64,000 bases of DNA. Origin: Micrasema longulum (taxonomy: Eukaryota; Arthropoda; Insecta; Trichoptera; Brachycentridae). Position numbers and translations under genes: made by a program. Where the stretch lies: the NCBI GenBank assembly GCA_022494885.1, contig JAGVSM010002696.1:124001-188000 (forward strand), in the 5' to 3' direction. The notes under the pieces are model-generated. The model worked only from the letters and a program-made list of their open reading frames with translations, was not told the origin of the DNA and did not search any database. This document shows, piece by piece, positions 1 through 10,460 of this stretch. Each line of letters begins with the position of its first letter. Positions within the stretch are counted from its first letter, which is position 1.

Positions 1-105
1 TTTACCTTTTTGTAACACATGATCGAGATACACAGCATGATTTTTCCAATGGAGTGCCCTATGCACCATCAGGAGTGGATTATGTTTCAATAATGATGAT
101 GGTTC
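1..105 (+). mobile_element. SINE-A, 3' tail only
   Basis: The stretch carries the SINE-A tail signature: 'gtaacacatgatcgagatac', then a degenerate form of 'gtgccctatgcaccat', then a GAT-rich end (gatgatgg). The tRNA-like head would lie left of the window. It matches the tail of the full copy at 6663-6930. Confidence 0.6.
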
Positions 106-431
106 TCGTTTTCGTTTAAATTAGATTCAGATTTTATTTTTTACTATCATTTTCGACTTTTAACTATTCCTAATGATCAAACAACCAGGCCTTACAAAGC
201 TTAAAATAATTTAAATTCAATGGATATTTTTTTTCCAAAATTTTAAACTTTTCTTATATGAACAGGGCCGCAAGGTAGGTGTAAAGAGTGCGGGTATGTT
301 GTTAGTAACAAAAAATATCTGTCTGCTTTGTCACCGAATATCCTCATAATGCTTTTTATAATTTAATGTACCTACCTATATAACCTCTGTAACAATGCAA
401 AAATAATTGTATATATAAATAAATGCCATAC

Positions 432-533
432 CTCCTCTATTAGTCTATTTCCATACAAACACATAAGACCTATTTGGGATATCGAAGAAGTAGTAAAAAG
501 ACAGTATTTGAAAACTTTATCCGGTGGTGCAAT
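432..533 (-). CDS. Odorant receptor exon 5
   Basis: This exon (102 nt, 34 codons, phase 0 at both ends) has acceptor 'ttcttgttgcag|attgc' and donor 'gaggag|gtatgg'. It encodes 'APPDKVFKYCLFTTSS' and 'GLMCLYGNRLIEE', the conserved stretch just before the C-terminal OR domain. The next exon is not visible in 1-425. Confidence 0.82.
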
Positions 534-3500
534 CTGCAACAAGAAAACGTTGAACATTTTAAGTTATTTTATAACTTTAACATAATATAAACAAATTTAA
601 GTTTTTTTCTTCTTACCGTGATACTGAATATTTCTATACAAATGAGCAATGAGCTGACGGCAAAATTGAGAAAGATTACAAATGAAAATAAGCTCTCAAT
701 TCTTTCGCAGAACCTAAAATAAAAACAATTCCTCATGATCGTAGAACAATGACGCATGTGATTTTTGATCAACTTCACATGAGAGAAGTTAATTTTTTTT
801 TGACACTTTATGTTACTACTTGATAAAAACAAAAGTATATTATTTGATACATGGGTTATTTACTCAGCGTAAGAATGCGCAGCAGGTTACGCATTATTAC
901 TCCGAGGTTATTATAATGCATTTATTTTTTTCAAACCAGGAAAAAAAGCCTTTATCTAACTTTTGTAATGTAGCATTTTTCGCACATCCGTCGTTGTTCT
1001 ACGATCCCGACGAATTCATTAATATCAAAATAATAATTGGATAACATAAAAAGTGCCATTTTTGTTTTTAAAAAATACACACGGGCGCTTTAAAATTTTA
1101 AAGGATCAGATGGGGAACAGTTTAACAAAAAGTTTTATTTAATTCGAGAAAAATCTGTATTTATTTAATAGAGACTTTTCTTACGGTAAATCAAAAAATA
1201 ATTATTGATTTTAATAAAAAATGGGATTTTGATTTACAAAGTGATTTTCTGCAGTCACTTTAGATCTGGAGGGCCCAGATATTAAAATGATTTACTTTCA
1301 ATTTCAAAAAGTTAGATTAATCCTTTATTGGACACAGAACAAAGTAGTACCTAAATATATCTACCACCAGAATTGAGGTATTTATTTTCTTATATTTCGT
1401 GTTAATAGTAAGTCTTATGTCCACAATATCGTAATAACTAAAATATTTTGTATTTTACATCAATGAGGAACTTCAGCCCTACGGGAAATTGGATACAAAA
1501 AATGTTTTCTTACGCGGGGTAAAAATTAGAGCATTAAATTGTACTGCAATGTTTCTTGAAAATGTACAGAAAAAATAATAATAAATATTTTGATAAAAAC
1601 GCACTACTTTAAATGACGTCACTGGTTCATGTGAATCAACCTATAACCTAAGAGCTATGGAAGATTTCCGGTCTGCTTGTCGCTTCTGGACCAATGGGAA
1701 GAACTGAATGAGAATAAGCGGAAATGAACCTCTGACGTTACACGCGGAGTTATTTCAGAAATACAAAACTTTGAAAAATCGTAGCGCCGATAATACAGTT
1801 GATCAGTTTTTCACTCAGATTTTTCAAATGGACATACAAATTCTTATTATTTTTAATTAGATTTTATCTTGTTTCCGAAACTGAAGAGGCCCATTAAAGG
1901 ACGACGCTACGCTACAATTGAGGAGATAAAGACGGCACTAAAGGAGGAGCTGAACAAGATCCCAAAAAATGATTTTTCGAAGTACTTCGAGGATTGAAAA
2001 AAACGTTGGCACAAGTGGATAATAGGGTGGGGATTACTTTGAAGGGGACAAAATAGATATTCATGAAAAAAAAAAATTTGTAAAAACACAAATTTCGCGT
2101 TACTTTTTAAACAGACTATGTAGATACATGGGTCGAGTATTGTCACAACTTCTACATTCTTTTACTCACAATCGCTGTTCACTTCCCACCTCAGTATCCT
2201 TTGATCACCCGCCACATTAATACCTCGTGTCGTACATCGCGCGTTTATTTCGTTGAACTTGTGTGCCGCATTATAAAACTTTGTTTTCACCAACCACCAG
2301 TGTTGAGCTCCATATCAGGGCCTGCCCTCGTGTTAGTGTTGCTCGCGAGTGTCAAGTCGGATCCGACAAGTCCATCAAGAACGAAAATAAGGTTAGTGGC
2401 ATCCCTTCCTAATCTATCTCATTTGTTGGGGTTGTGACCGATTGACACTGCATACCGCTTATCGAGAATACTCACTTATTTTCATTAAATTCAATTACAG
2501 TCCACTCCGCTCAATAATATCATAGAAGCCTCGCATAAGTCTTCGCCCCCCGCTATTTCGCGCCTTGCATCTGCGCGGGAACTCGTTTTCCCAGCAGTGG
2601 GGAATTTATAGACAAATGTGCGAAACTGCTTATTAGTCGAAATGGTGAAGACGGAGTCAATTGTAATTATTAATTATTATAATATGACTTAACAATAATT
2701 CATTGAAAAAATGAGAACAAGAAACGTTGCTAAAAATCACATACAAATCAAATATATGAATTTGATATCAAGCTGTCAAGCTGATCCAAGTAGCACGGCT
2801 TAAGTTGTTTTATTTTTAACAGTTCAATTTAAGATAAACAAATAAATGGTTTGTTTTATTTAAATCTCCGGGCCTGCTCTTTTTGAAAGGTGGTAGCCCT
2901 AGTAACCAGCCCCAGTGAGGTTACTATTTCTGTCAGTATTTTATTATTAATCATTGTTTATAATGAAAAAAAAAATGATTAAATAAAAAATAATAATAGA
3001 AAAATAATGACGTATCTTACATATACAGTTTGTTGTGGTATTCCACCACACTCTTGAGATTTTTATCAAAGTTACTGTCATTCGAGTCCAGGCTTAAGAT
3101 GTGCATATGTAGGAATTGGAAATGCATACACACATGTGCCACTAAGAGGCAGAAAAAACAGTCGCAAGCGGGAACAACTGCCCCTATATAGATTCCTGAA
3201 AAATTAAGTAGGAACATAAGCTTATCAAGTATCAGCGCCCATTTTACAGTACCGTAAAAGCATACAACATGAGACTTGAAAGTAATTTGAGACGGAACTT
3301 CCGCGGCACATAATATTACATGTGGTATCATTGCAACTCAGGCAGCACTGGCAGTGTCCTTCCAATGTTTTTGCTTGTGAACGTATATTTGCTGTCAAGA
3401 GGAAATTTAGACAAAGTAAGTAGGTTGTAAAGTAAGTATTGAGAAATTGACATTGATATTACTACGTGTTTTGCTTGCCAAAGTCGACGTGATATGACGT

Positions 3501-6267
3501 GACGTCACTTGCTCCCTCTGCCGCTTTTTAGCTCGGATTTGTATGGAGTGTCATCTCTATATATTATATCTTAATGGCTAAAAGCTGCACATATTTTCTC
3601 TCAGCTCTGTCTGGAGTATAAACGTCGATGGCTAGCCATATTACAAAACGGCTACACATGTCTTGAAAAATTCCCCAGAACGCCAGGGGAACGATCCGGC
3701 GCAAATAACAAACATTCAGACAAACAAAACATTATTGAAATAAAAGCGTTTTAAAAAATATTGCTTACCGCCATAGCATTGCGAAATATAAGTTGGAATA
3801 AAAACCGCTACAGATGCTCCAAAGTCGTAGGGGTACCACACTTGATACGGTTGACTTATATTGTCATTCCACTCAGCACTGTGTCCCAAATGCTTCATAA
3901 CGAGATTATAAACAATGACAATTATCGGCAACGTATTGTAAATTAAAACCATTACAATAGTGACATTCATGTAGAAAAGACAAAAGATCTTCGTATGGAC
4001 CATGTTGTCTTTAATTATCTTACGGATGCGACTGTTTTTGTTAGCTGGCCACATTTCTCTCAGGTCTTCGACTAACTGGAGGACTTCGGCATTCCGCGTC
4101 AGAAGGATCATGGATTTGTAGAGGCCGAAGCAGCACGTTATGAGGCAAGGCAGCATGTCGGAGGTTAATAGGAACCTATCTTCATCGCTGACGAAGAAGA
4201 GAACTAGGTTGACCATTTCACCACAAATGAGAGGGATCGTGTTACAGTACCCAATTACGTACAATATTCTGTAACAAAACATTTATTTAGTTTGTTTATA
4301 TATAAACAATGAAAGTGCTCACTCCTTTCTCCAAACTGTTCATAAAGACTGGCCTTTAATTATGTTTTTCTCATAAAAACAAAACACATCGTAGAATTCA
4401 TACAATGGTTTCAATATATCGCAAATCGGCAAAATATATATCCAAATTTGTCTCAATAAGGAAGTTCAGTGTCTTTCTTATATATTTTTTGTTTTTAATA
4501 GACTGTTAAACTAAGTAAATTTTTTAAATTTTTTATTTTTAAATATCTCTGAAATATAAATATTTCTGAAATAACTCCGCGTGTGACGTCAAAGGTTCTT
4601 CTCTGTCAGTTCTTCCGATTTACGGCAGGCATGAGCAACCTTTCTTAGGTCTAGGGCCAAATTATCATTCTGTCTCCGAGTCAAGGGCCGGATCAAATTA
4701 TTAAACGCCATTAGTAACAGTAAAGTTTGTAGGTGAAAATTCTTGATGGAAGATTTTAGAAAATAAAAAATTAATCCACAAATTTGGAATATCCAGTGAC
4801 CGGTTTCATCGCTTTCGCGACATCTTCGAGACTGGTATCTTTTTTTAAGAAATTCAATGTATTTATACAAAACAGAGGTAACGATAGAAAATTCAAAATT
4901 GTATGAGGGTAAATTAAATTAAATTATTTTTGTCTTAAGGATCATTTATAAAGTGTTTCAGACTAAGATCTACATTTCGCTGAAAACCGTACGTGAATCA
5001 TTTATGCCGTTTAAAGTGGTTAGTAGACAGAACATTCCTATATACTTTTAATAGGTACTTTTAATTTTCTTATTATTTATATTTTTTATGTAGATATGAA
5101 TTAAAATTTTCGATTTACTTTGTTTTATTTTTTATCTCGTTTTGATAACATTTATGAGCACACACTATTTATAGATGTGTTTTTTCCCTATTTTTAAAAT
5201 ACATTCAAGTAAATTGCTATTCTTTAACTTTAATTGTATTATTTTACTATATTTTTTTACTTTAAAAAAAATATTTCTTTAAACTATTTTTGTCTGGTTT
5301 TGTTGAGTTTTTTTTTCTTGATAATATTTTTCAAAGCATCAAAACAAAATTATAAATGTTCATTATTTTATACGTGTAGAGTATTATGTCTGTACTCTTT
5401 TTATTTGATTATCAATTAAAACTAATGTCTTAGCACCCGATGACAAACTATTATTGAATAGTTTATCGGGACAAAATATATTTTAATACTTTGTTTTCTG
5501 AATAATGTATTAATATGTAATAATGTGTATATTTGATTGAATTAAGACTCTATATTAAAAAAAAGAAGATGTTCAATGACATCACTCGTACAGAAGAATT
5601 TATTATATGTATAAAGATTCACGAGAACCTGTTAGGTTTCAAAGTAGTTCATTTTTATAATTTTTTCATACATTTTCGAGAAACTTCGCAGTACAGTTAA
5701 ATACTCTAATTGTCACCGAGTGTAGGAAATATTTTTTTTATCTAATTCCCGTAGCACTAAACTTCCCCATTGTCCTCATGATTCGAATGTATGATTATAT
5801 TATATTTGATAATGTGTGATTCGTAATTTGTATAATTTATATTGTAAAAATTATTTCTGATTATCTTTTTTGCATTGTATTCTTTGGAATTTGATTATTT
5901 ATTACATTTACCTTTTTTTCTAGATTGTTATTCTATGTCATTATAATTTGATCTATTTAATTTTACTATGTATTTTTATTGTTATTTATTGTGGCTTGAC
6001 AAGGGCATAGCCTAAAAAGCCTTAATAAGTTCATAAATATTTAATTTTGTAATTTTGAATGAATACATAAATAAATAAATATTATATTATATTATTTTCG
6101 TACCTCTGCCGAAATGAGATATGGCCGATATGAAGACCTCGCATTCCAGCTAATCGAAAAGTGTTGTCGATGGATTTAAATCCATCGTCAAAGTCCACAG
6201 CTAGATTCCGATCTTCCTCCGTTTCTTCTTCATCGAAATTATTTGCCAATGTTCCAGGCTTGTTCAT
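432..6267 (-). CDS. Odorant receptor (7tm_6 family), five exons, 3' end outside the window
   Basis: Insect odorant receptors are seven-pass plasma-membrane proteins of olfactory neurons that form ligand-gated cation channels with Orco. I join five minus-strand exons: 6267-6104, 4268-3769, 3195-3021, 713-617 and 533-432. All have GT/AG borders and matching phases (2, 1, 2, 0, 0), giving 346 codons without a stop. The family's usual length is about 400 aa, so the last exon(s) with the C-terminal helix lie beyond the left edge. Family hallmarks seen are the N-terminal 'DDGFKSIDNTFRLAGMRG', the segment 'WYPYDFGASVAVFIPTY', the joined 'SQCYG|GIYIGA' across exons 2/3, 'AHVCMHFQFL', 'FCERIESLFSF', and 'FTTSSISQIGLMCLYGNRLI' near TM6. 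Hydrophobic stretches fit several TM helices. Introns 1 and 3 are swollen by MITEs and mariner debris. Family assignment is secure; receptor subtype and ligand cannot be read. Confidence 0.86.
617..713 (-). CDS. Odorant receptor exon 4
   Basis: This short exon (97 nt) has acceptor 'ttgtttttattttag|gttctg' and donor 'atcacg|gtaaga'. It encodes 'FCERIESLFSFVIFLNFAVS' and continues into a further hydrophobic segment, matching the OR helix that begins with '(S)E.(L/I)E..FS'. It ends in phase 0. Confidence 0.8.
1461..1805 (+). mobile_element. MITE-1 copy
   Basis: The copy starts with the MITE-1 terminus ('atgaggaacttcagccctac') and shares its internal landmarks: 'attagagcattaaattgtac', 'gacgtcactggttcatgtga', 'gatttccggt' and 'gcggagttatttcagaaata'. 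The opposite terminus is missing. It sits in OR intron 3 and abuts mariner debris. Confidence 0.6.
1872..2150 (+). pseudogene. Mariner transposase C-terminal fragment, broken
   Basis: Conceptual translation gives 'LFPKLKRPIKGRRYATIEEI' and, after an in-frame stop, 'KKRWHKWII', then with a frameshift 'GDYFEGDKIDI'. This is the C-terminal end of a mariner-family (IS630/Tc1/mariner) transposase. The stop near 1996 and the frameshift show it is dead. It lies in OR intron 3. Confidence 0.75.
2160..2640 (+). other. GC-richer island with promoter-like and splice-like signals
   Basis: This stretch is clearly more GC-rich than its surroundings. It contains 'attataaaac' (TATA-like, near 2270), a possible donor at 2391/2392 (aag|gttagt) and a possible acceptor ending at 2500 (ttcaattacag). 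Joining these gives an open frame of about 82 codons to a stop near 2610, with no family I recognise. It could be the leader of an old LTR element or a lost gene. Confidence 0.3.
3021..3195 (-). CDS. Odorant receptor exon 3
   Basis: The exon has acceptor 'aatttttcag|gaatc' and donor 'tatat|gtaaga'. It supplies 2 nt to complete Gly with exon 2, then 'IYIGAVVPACDCFF' and 'LLVAHVCMHFQFLHMHI', the classical OR block, followed by a Lys/Asn/His-rich loop. It ends in phase 2 (AT|), completed to Met by exon 4. Confidence 0.85.
3459..3590 (+). repeat. Dispersed repeat shared with 21919-22060
   Basis: Both copies contain 'tgttttgcttg', '(c/t)caaagtcga', and 'ctttttagctcggatttgta' followed by a T/A-rich 'tatctcaatgg'-like end. 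The element class is unknown. This copy lies in OR intron 2, about 180 bp from exon 2. Confidence 0.5.
3769..4268 (-). CDS. Odorant receptor exon 2
   Basis: This is the longest exon (500 nt). The acceptor is 'gttttgttacag|aatattg' and the donor 'ggcg|gtaagc'. It encodes hydrophobic helices beginning 'ILYVIGYCNTIPLICGEMV' and ends in 'FIPTYISQCYG', a strongly conserved OR region before the next intron. Confidence 0.85.
4457..5774 (-). mobile_element. MITE-1 copy split by about 0.9 kb
   Basis: One end (4457-4622: 'aaggaagttcagtgt', then 'gaaataactccgcgtgtgac') and the other end (about 5560-5774: 'gagaaacttcgcagtac' to 'cactaaacttccccattgt') are both present in minus orientation. They are separated by sequence absent from other copies, which suggests a later insertion. 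The 5' side of the insert (about 4625-4700, 'catgagcaacctttcttagg') looks hAT-like. All of it lies in OR intron 1. Confidence 0.45.
5778..6080 (+). mobile_element. Probable non-LTR retrotransposon 3' tail
   Basis: A T-rich stretch ends in 'gcttgacaagggcatagcct', then AATAAG and (AAAT)n next to OR exon 1. This matches the untranslated end and simple-repeat tail of the other jockey-like fragments in the window. No coding remnant is visible. Confidence 0.35.
6104..6267 (-). CDS. Odorant receptor exon 1
   Basis: This is the first coding exon (54 codons plus 2 nt). ATG at 6267 is the only Met upstream of the conserved 'DFDDGFKSID' block. The donor is 'cagag|gtacga'; the exon ends in AG and exon 2 supplies A, giving Arg. 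The N-terminus is acidic and cytosolic, as expected for the inverted topology of insect ORs. Confidence 0.8.
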
Positions 6268-6662
6268 TTTAAAACCAAAATAAAACTATTTGTGTGATTT
6301 GGTCAGATTCTAATAGGAAAATAAAAGATTTCGCCTCGAGTTAAGCATTAAGAAGGTAGTAAAATATTAAAAAATGTGCTAACGCTTACCGTCTACAGGA
6401 TGACTGTGAAGTATTTTAAACGCTAAATCGTATTTTTAAAATTTTTATTTATTTATTTGGAAGTTCAACAAGGATACATAAAATACATACAATTTTTAAG
6501 TAAGCATTGCTAACATTCTTTATACATATTCTCAATTATAGAACTCCACCATCTTTCATAAATTATATAAAATAAGTGTGTAGCTTAATTAAATAAATTT
6601 AAGTAACAATAAAGATTAAGTGAAAGATAAGAATAAAGACTGAGTTAAAGAAATAATTTGTC
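6268..6662. other. 5' flank of the odorant receptor
   Basis: This is AT-rich sequence upstream of the receptor ATG. I see no coding sequence and no convincing TATA box. 'ttatttatttatttggaagttcaac' near 6450 resembles retrotransposon tails. Confidence 0.4.
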
Positions 6663-6930
6663 GGCCTCGTGGTGTAATGGTCAGCGCGTTAGCCTGCCAT
6701 GCAAGAGGTCTCGGGTTCGATTCCCGACATGGTTGATGTGAAATATTTATTTAAAAGGGTGTTTTCACACTAAAATATTTCATAGTCCCTGGACTGGTAC
6801 CTGGAGCGTAAGACTGATCATCTTACCTTCATGTAACAAAAATAATCAAGATACGCTGCAATTGGTGCACTAATGCAGTGCCCTATGCACCATTAGGTGC
6901 GGAAAGGGAACGACGATGATAATAAAGAAA
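6663..6930 (+). mobile_element. SINE-A, full-length tRNA-derived SINE
   Basis: The head is tRNA-like with an A-box region ('tggtgtaatggtcagcg') and a perfect B box (GGTTCGATTCC, 6714-6724). The head resembles a Gly-type tRNA but lacks a clean acceptor stem. The body runs through 'catagtccctggactgg' and 'gtgccctatgcaccatta' to a GAT-rich tail. This is the best reference copy; about ten other full or partial copies occur in the window. Confidence 0.8.
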
Positions 6931-7204
6931 TGAAATTGAGTTAAACAAAAGAAACTTTTTTTTTAAAGAAAAGAAAAATAAGAACATAAGTATAAGATGT
7001 AATAAAATAAACTAAAATTAATTTACATACACAAAAATAAAGATTAAGCATTTGATTTAAGAAACATAGTATTTTTTTAAAAATCATTTTCTCTATCATG
7101 ATAAATGTCGATGTTAACTTTTTTTCTATTTTGTTATAGAATATTCTTGCTAGAGGGTTAAAATGTGCCATATTGTTTGTAAAAATTGGAAGGTAAAATA
7201 ACTT

Positions 7205-7440
7205 TTATAAAATAAGCGCGTCTGCCTACCATGTAAGAGGTCTCGGGTTCGATTCCCGCCATGGTAGACGTGAAATGAATATTTATTTGAAAATATGATT
7301 TTTCACAAAATATCTCATAGTCCCTAAAGCATAAGACTTATCATCTTACCTTCTTGTAACAAAAAATAATCAAGTTACGCTGTGATTGATGCACCAATGC
7401 AGTGCCCTATGCACCGTGAGGTGCGGAAAGGAAATTATGA
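7205..7440 (+). mobile_element. SINE-A copy, 5' end shortened
   Basis: The copy begins inside the tRNA-like head ('aagcgcgtctgcctaccatg'), retains the B box (GGTTCGATTCC), the 'catagtccctaaagcataag' segment and the 'gtgccctatgcaccgtgagg' end. Confidence 0.75.
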
Positions 7441-7524
7441 CGAAATTGTCTAAAAACCTGTTGTACCTTTGTGTTGGCCTTGTTGATGGAAACAAAATGG
7501 ATGACATTTGGCCGACTTGATTAC

Positions 7525-8148
7525 TTCGCATTTTCTCTCAAATAAAGGGTAGTGACATTGAAAAGATGGACAAGTTGAAGTACCTCGGCAGCATTCTAAC
7601 AGAGATCCTCGATCTAGATGTAGAAATTAAATGCAGAATTGAGAGAGCAAGAGCTGCTTTTAACAAAATGAAATCCCTCTTCTGCAATGATAATCTTAAC
7701 TTAAAAATAAGGCAAAGATTGGTAAAGTGTTATATGCGGTCTGTATTGTTGTATGGCTGTGAGACTTGAACTCTGAAGGTGAACACTATGAACAGGCTGA
7801 AGGCTTTTGAGATGTGGTTGCATAGCAGAATGCTTAAGATATCTTGGACAGACCTGACAACGAACTCAGAAGTTTTAAGTCGAGTCGCTTGTTCTAATAA
7901 GCAAAGAACTCTTGACCACCATAATACTTCGTAACTGGGGTATATAATGCGTGGAGAAAAGTACCTTTTGCTTCATTTAATTTTGAAGGGCAAGATTGAG
8001 GGTCACCGAGAGGCTGGAAGAAGACAGATGTTCCAGCTGCGTAATATACGAGACTGAACTGGCTTCAGGGCTGTGGAGCAGATTTTCTGGACAGCACAGG
8101 ACAGAGAGACTTTCGCCAGAGTGATTGCTAACATTGGGGATACCTGAC
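7525..8148 (+). pseudogene. Non-LTR retrotransposon, reverse-transcriptase C-terminal remnant
   Basis: Translation reads 'KLKYLGSILTEILDLD', 'RLVKCYMRSVLLYGCET', stop, 'LKAFEMWLHSRMLKISWTD' and ends 'DRETFARVIANIGDT*'. This is the conserved tail of a very common insect non-LTR element (thumb region plus C-terminal domain). Internal stops at about 7768 and 7933 and others make it non-functional. Confidence 0.8.
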
Positions 8149-8164
8149 AGGGCACTAAGACAAG

Positions 8165-8615
8165 AAGAGTTTCCAATGTTTGTAGACAAGGCTGGATTTC
8201 ACTTCCTAAGAAGTTATCAAGATCAAAATTTATTGCAACAGATTAGGAAAACATTTTCGACAAGAAAACATAGACGTCTAGGCATTGACAGAACTTATGA
8301 CCTGTCATTAGCTGGTTTTAGTGGCCATTTTACACACTAACTCATGCTTTAAGTTTTTACTTCACATAAATCAACAGGTGGAAGAGTTGAGGAAATGTGG
8401 ATGTTTAAACACAGGCAGAATGGTGAATCTTACACTAGTGAGTAAAGTGGTAACTTAAACCACCCAATGACAGATCAAAAGTCCTGTAAATAGCTAGATT
8501 TCTGTTTTCCTTTTTCTGAAATATTTTCTCTCTCCATTACAGCAAATTTAGATCTACATGACTCCCCGGGGAGGATATCCAGCCTGTCTAAAAACATTTG
8601 GACATACTCAAAACA
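8165..8615 (+). mobile_element. MITE-2 copy
   Basis: The termini resemble each other in inverted orientation: 'ccaatgtttgtagacaaggc' on the left and 'acatttggacatactcaaaa' on the right. Internal landmarks of the family are present: 'gacctgtcattagctggttt', 'ggaatatgtttaaac'-type sequence and the 'ctgtaaatagctagatttct' block. Confidence 0.65.
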
Positions 8616-8768
8616 TTATTGTTGTATGAATTTGTTTATTTATATATGTTACATTTTGATTGTGCACCTTTTTGCACTTATTGGTGCAAAAGTGCAGAGG
8701 ACAGTCTGTTACACCTACACACATCAAAATACGCAGACATACAACATAGACACACGCATCTTCTAAGG

Positions 8769-9490
8769 CCGAAAGAGTATTTGCACGGGCCGAAGCGGCT
8801 CTCCTTAGAGAGAGAATAAACAACACCCGCTTTAAATTAGACAATATGTCGAAAAGCCTGTATGAATTACATCTGCGACTTGGAGCTACACTTTCATACG
8901 AACATTTTAAGAATATTGATGAAATAACATACTGCCAGTCAGCGAGAAGCAAGTTGTTAACCGAAAACGCGCAAAAAAAGAAATTCCAAGAAATGGAAAA
9001 TAAGAAAATTAAAAATGTAACCAGACTGGACTCCGATAAAGTGGTGGTGAATTTATCTAGTCAAATTCTTAACAAAAACGCAATATCGGTACTCAGCAAA
9101 GGACTTAACTTCGCTTTAACGCCAAAAACCGTCCCAGTAGACGACATTATATGTGGAGTGGAAACAACACTAAAAAAGACCCCTACAGCAATAGCGGAAG
9201 AAATCCGACAAGACAGGTGCCAGATATTAAGAAAAGCGAAATTACCGCCATCGAATATAACAAAATCAGAGCGCGCAGCTCTAAGAGAATCACGAGAGAA
9301 TAAGGATATTCTCATACTACCGGCGGACAAAGGAAACGCGACGGTAATACTGGACCAACAAGCATACTCGAATAAAATACACGATTTATTGAAAAGTTAC
9401 ACCTATGAAAAATTAAAGAAGAATCCAACAGATAAAATCGACAGGAAAATGAGAGAATTGGTAAAACAATCAAGCATTCCATTTAGGAAG
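8769..9490 (+). pseudogene. Penelope-like element, N-terminal part of the RT ORF
   Basis: The open frame continues about 77 nt upstream of the first Met at 8846 and covers about 240 codons. It contains 'LSKGLNFALTP', 'ESRENKDILILPADKGNATV' and 'DLLKSYTYEKLKKNPTDKI'. The 'LPADKGN' block followed by 'L..YTYEKL..(D/N)PT' is the signature of the region before the catalytic RT motifs in Penelope-like elements. The RT catalytic core and GIY-YIG endonuclease are missing: the frame runs into MITE-1 at about 9490. Confidence 0.78.
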
Positions 9491-9838
9491 TTCAGTGCTA
9501 CTGGGGATGTAAACGATGATTTTTTAAGCGCGGTAAAAATTAGAGCTCTAAATTATACAGCAAAGTTGCTTCAAAAAAATAATTAGAAACATTAAAAATA
9601 TTTTTTTAATATGAACTTTGAATGACGTCACTAGTTTATATAAATCAACCAATGATAAGAAAGTTGTGGAAGATTTCCGGTTTTCTTTCTTTCGGCTGAA
9701 CTGATCGAGAACGCGAGACTCTGACGCGGAGTTATTTCAGGAAAACAAAACTTTAAAAAATCGAAACGCTAAAAAACGCTAAAATAGTCTATCAACAAAT
9801 AAAAAAAACCCTGAACTTCCTCATTATTTTTATTATTA
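9491..9838 (+). mobile_element. MITE-1, full copy with both TIRs
   Basis: It begins 'aggaagttcagtgctact' and ends 'ctgaacttcctcatta', so the TIR is roughly AATGAGGAAGTTCAGTG. The length is about 350 bp with no coding capacity. It interrupts the Penelope-like remnant. This copy defines the family ends. Confidence 0.75.
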
Positions 9839-10228
9839 TGGATAACTTATATAGCGCCATTTCGTAATAAAATACCCCAAGGGCACTTTACATAGTGATT
9901 CCATCGTTAAATTAATTTAATTGAAGCTTTTAAATTTGTAATCAAATTAAAACAATTTATTTTGTTGTCACGTGCTACGGATTTATTCAAATGATTTAGA
10001 GAACAAGTGGGTTTTAAGTTTTTTCCGAAACATCACTTCACTTTCACAGCATCGCACCTCTGCTGGGAGAGCATTCCATGCCATAGGGTCTGCGACCGCA
10101 AATGCGCGTTCACTAAATTTAGTGCGCTGTTTGCGTAGAGGTATAATAACTTTTCCCCTCGCCGTAGACGTAGCTGATCTAAGCGTGAGACGCCTGTCAG
10201 CGTATGGAGAAGATTCATAAAAATGCAT
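9839..10228 (-). pseudogene. CR1/L2-like non-LTR retrotransposon 3' end
   Basis: On the minus strand the peptide 'DRRLTLRSATSTARGKVIIP', 'ERAFAVADPMAWNALPAEVR' and 'FRKKLKTHLFSKSFE' ends the ORF at 9983. It is followed by a 3' UTR and an (ATT)n-type tail at 9830-9840. The 'R.F.V..P..WN.LP..(V/I)R....F...LK..LF' pattern is typical of CR1/L2-type C-termini. Related copies are at 28645-29215 (plus) and 23758-23930 (3' end only). Confidence 0.75.
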
Positions 10229-10460
10229 TAAAAAAATAATAAAAACGAACTACTTTGAAAGACGTCACTAGTTCATCCGAATCAACGAATGATAGTGTTG
10301 TGTTGTGTAAGATTTCCGGTTTATGGGAAACCAATTTACCAATTGGCAGAACTCACAGAAGAGAACTTATGACGTCACTCTCGGAGTAATTTCAAAATTA
10401 TGAATCTTTGAAAAAATCGTGCGCCGATAAAACGATACATAAAAATATGTATTTTCTAAA
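10229..10460 (+). mobile_element. MITE-1, partial copy
   Basis: Internal MITE-1 landmarks are present ('aaaacgaactactttgaaag', 'acgtcactagttcatccgaa', 'ggagtaatttcaaaattatg'), but the left terminus is missing where it meets the CR1/L2 fragment. Confidence 0.6.

Noticed and set aside
4625..4810. Possible hAT transposon end ('catgagcaacctttcttagg', 'ctagggcc')
   Set aside because: The resemblance is to a short generic motif; no partner TIR or 8-bp duplication was found, so it is mentioned only as a hint within the split MITE-1 entry.
6663..6735. tRNA-Gly-like sequence with A and B boxes
   Set aside because: The acceptor stem does not pair and the same head recurs attached to a constant 200-bp body, so it is a SINE, not a tRNA gene. 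The same holds for the heads at 16255-16326, 17399-17472 and the SINE-B heads.
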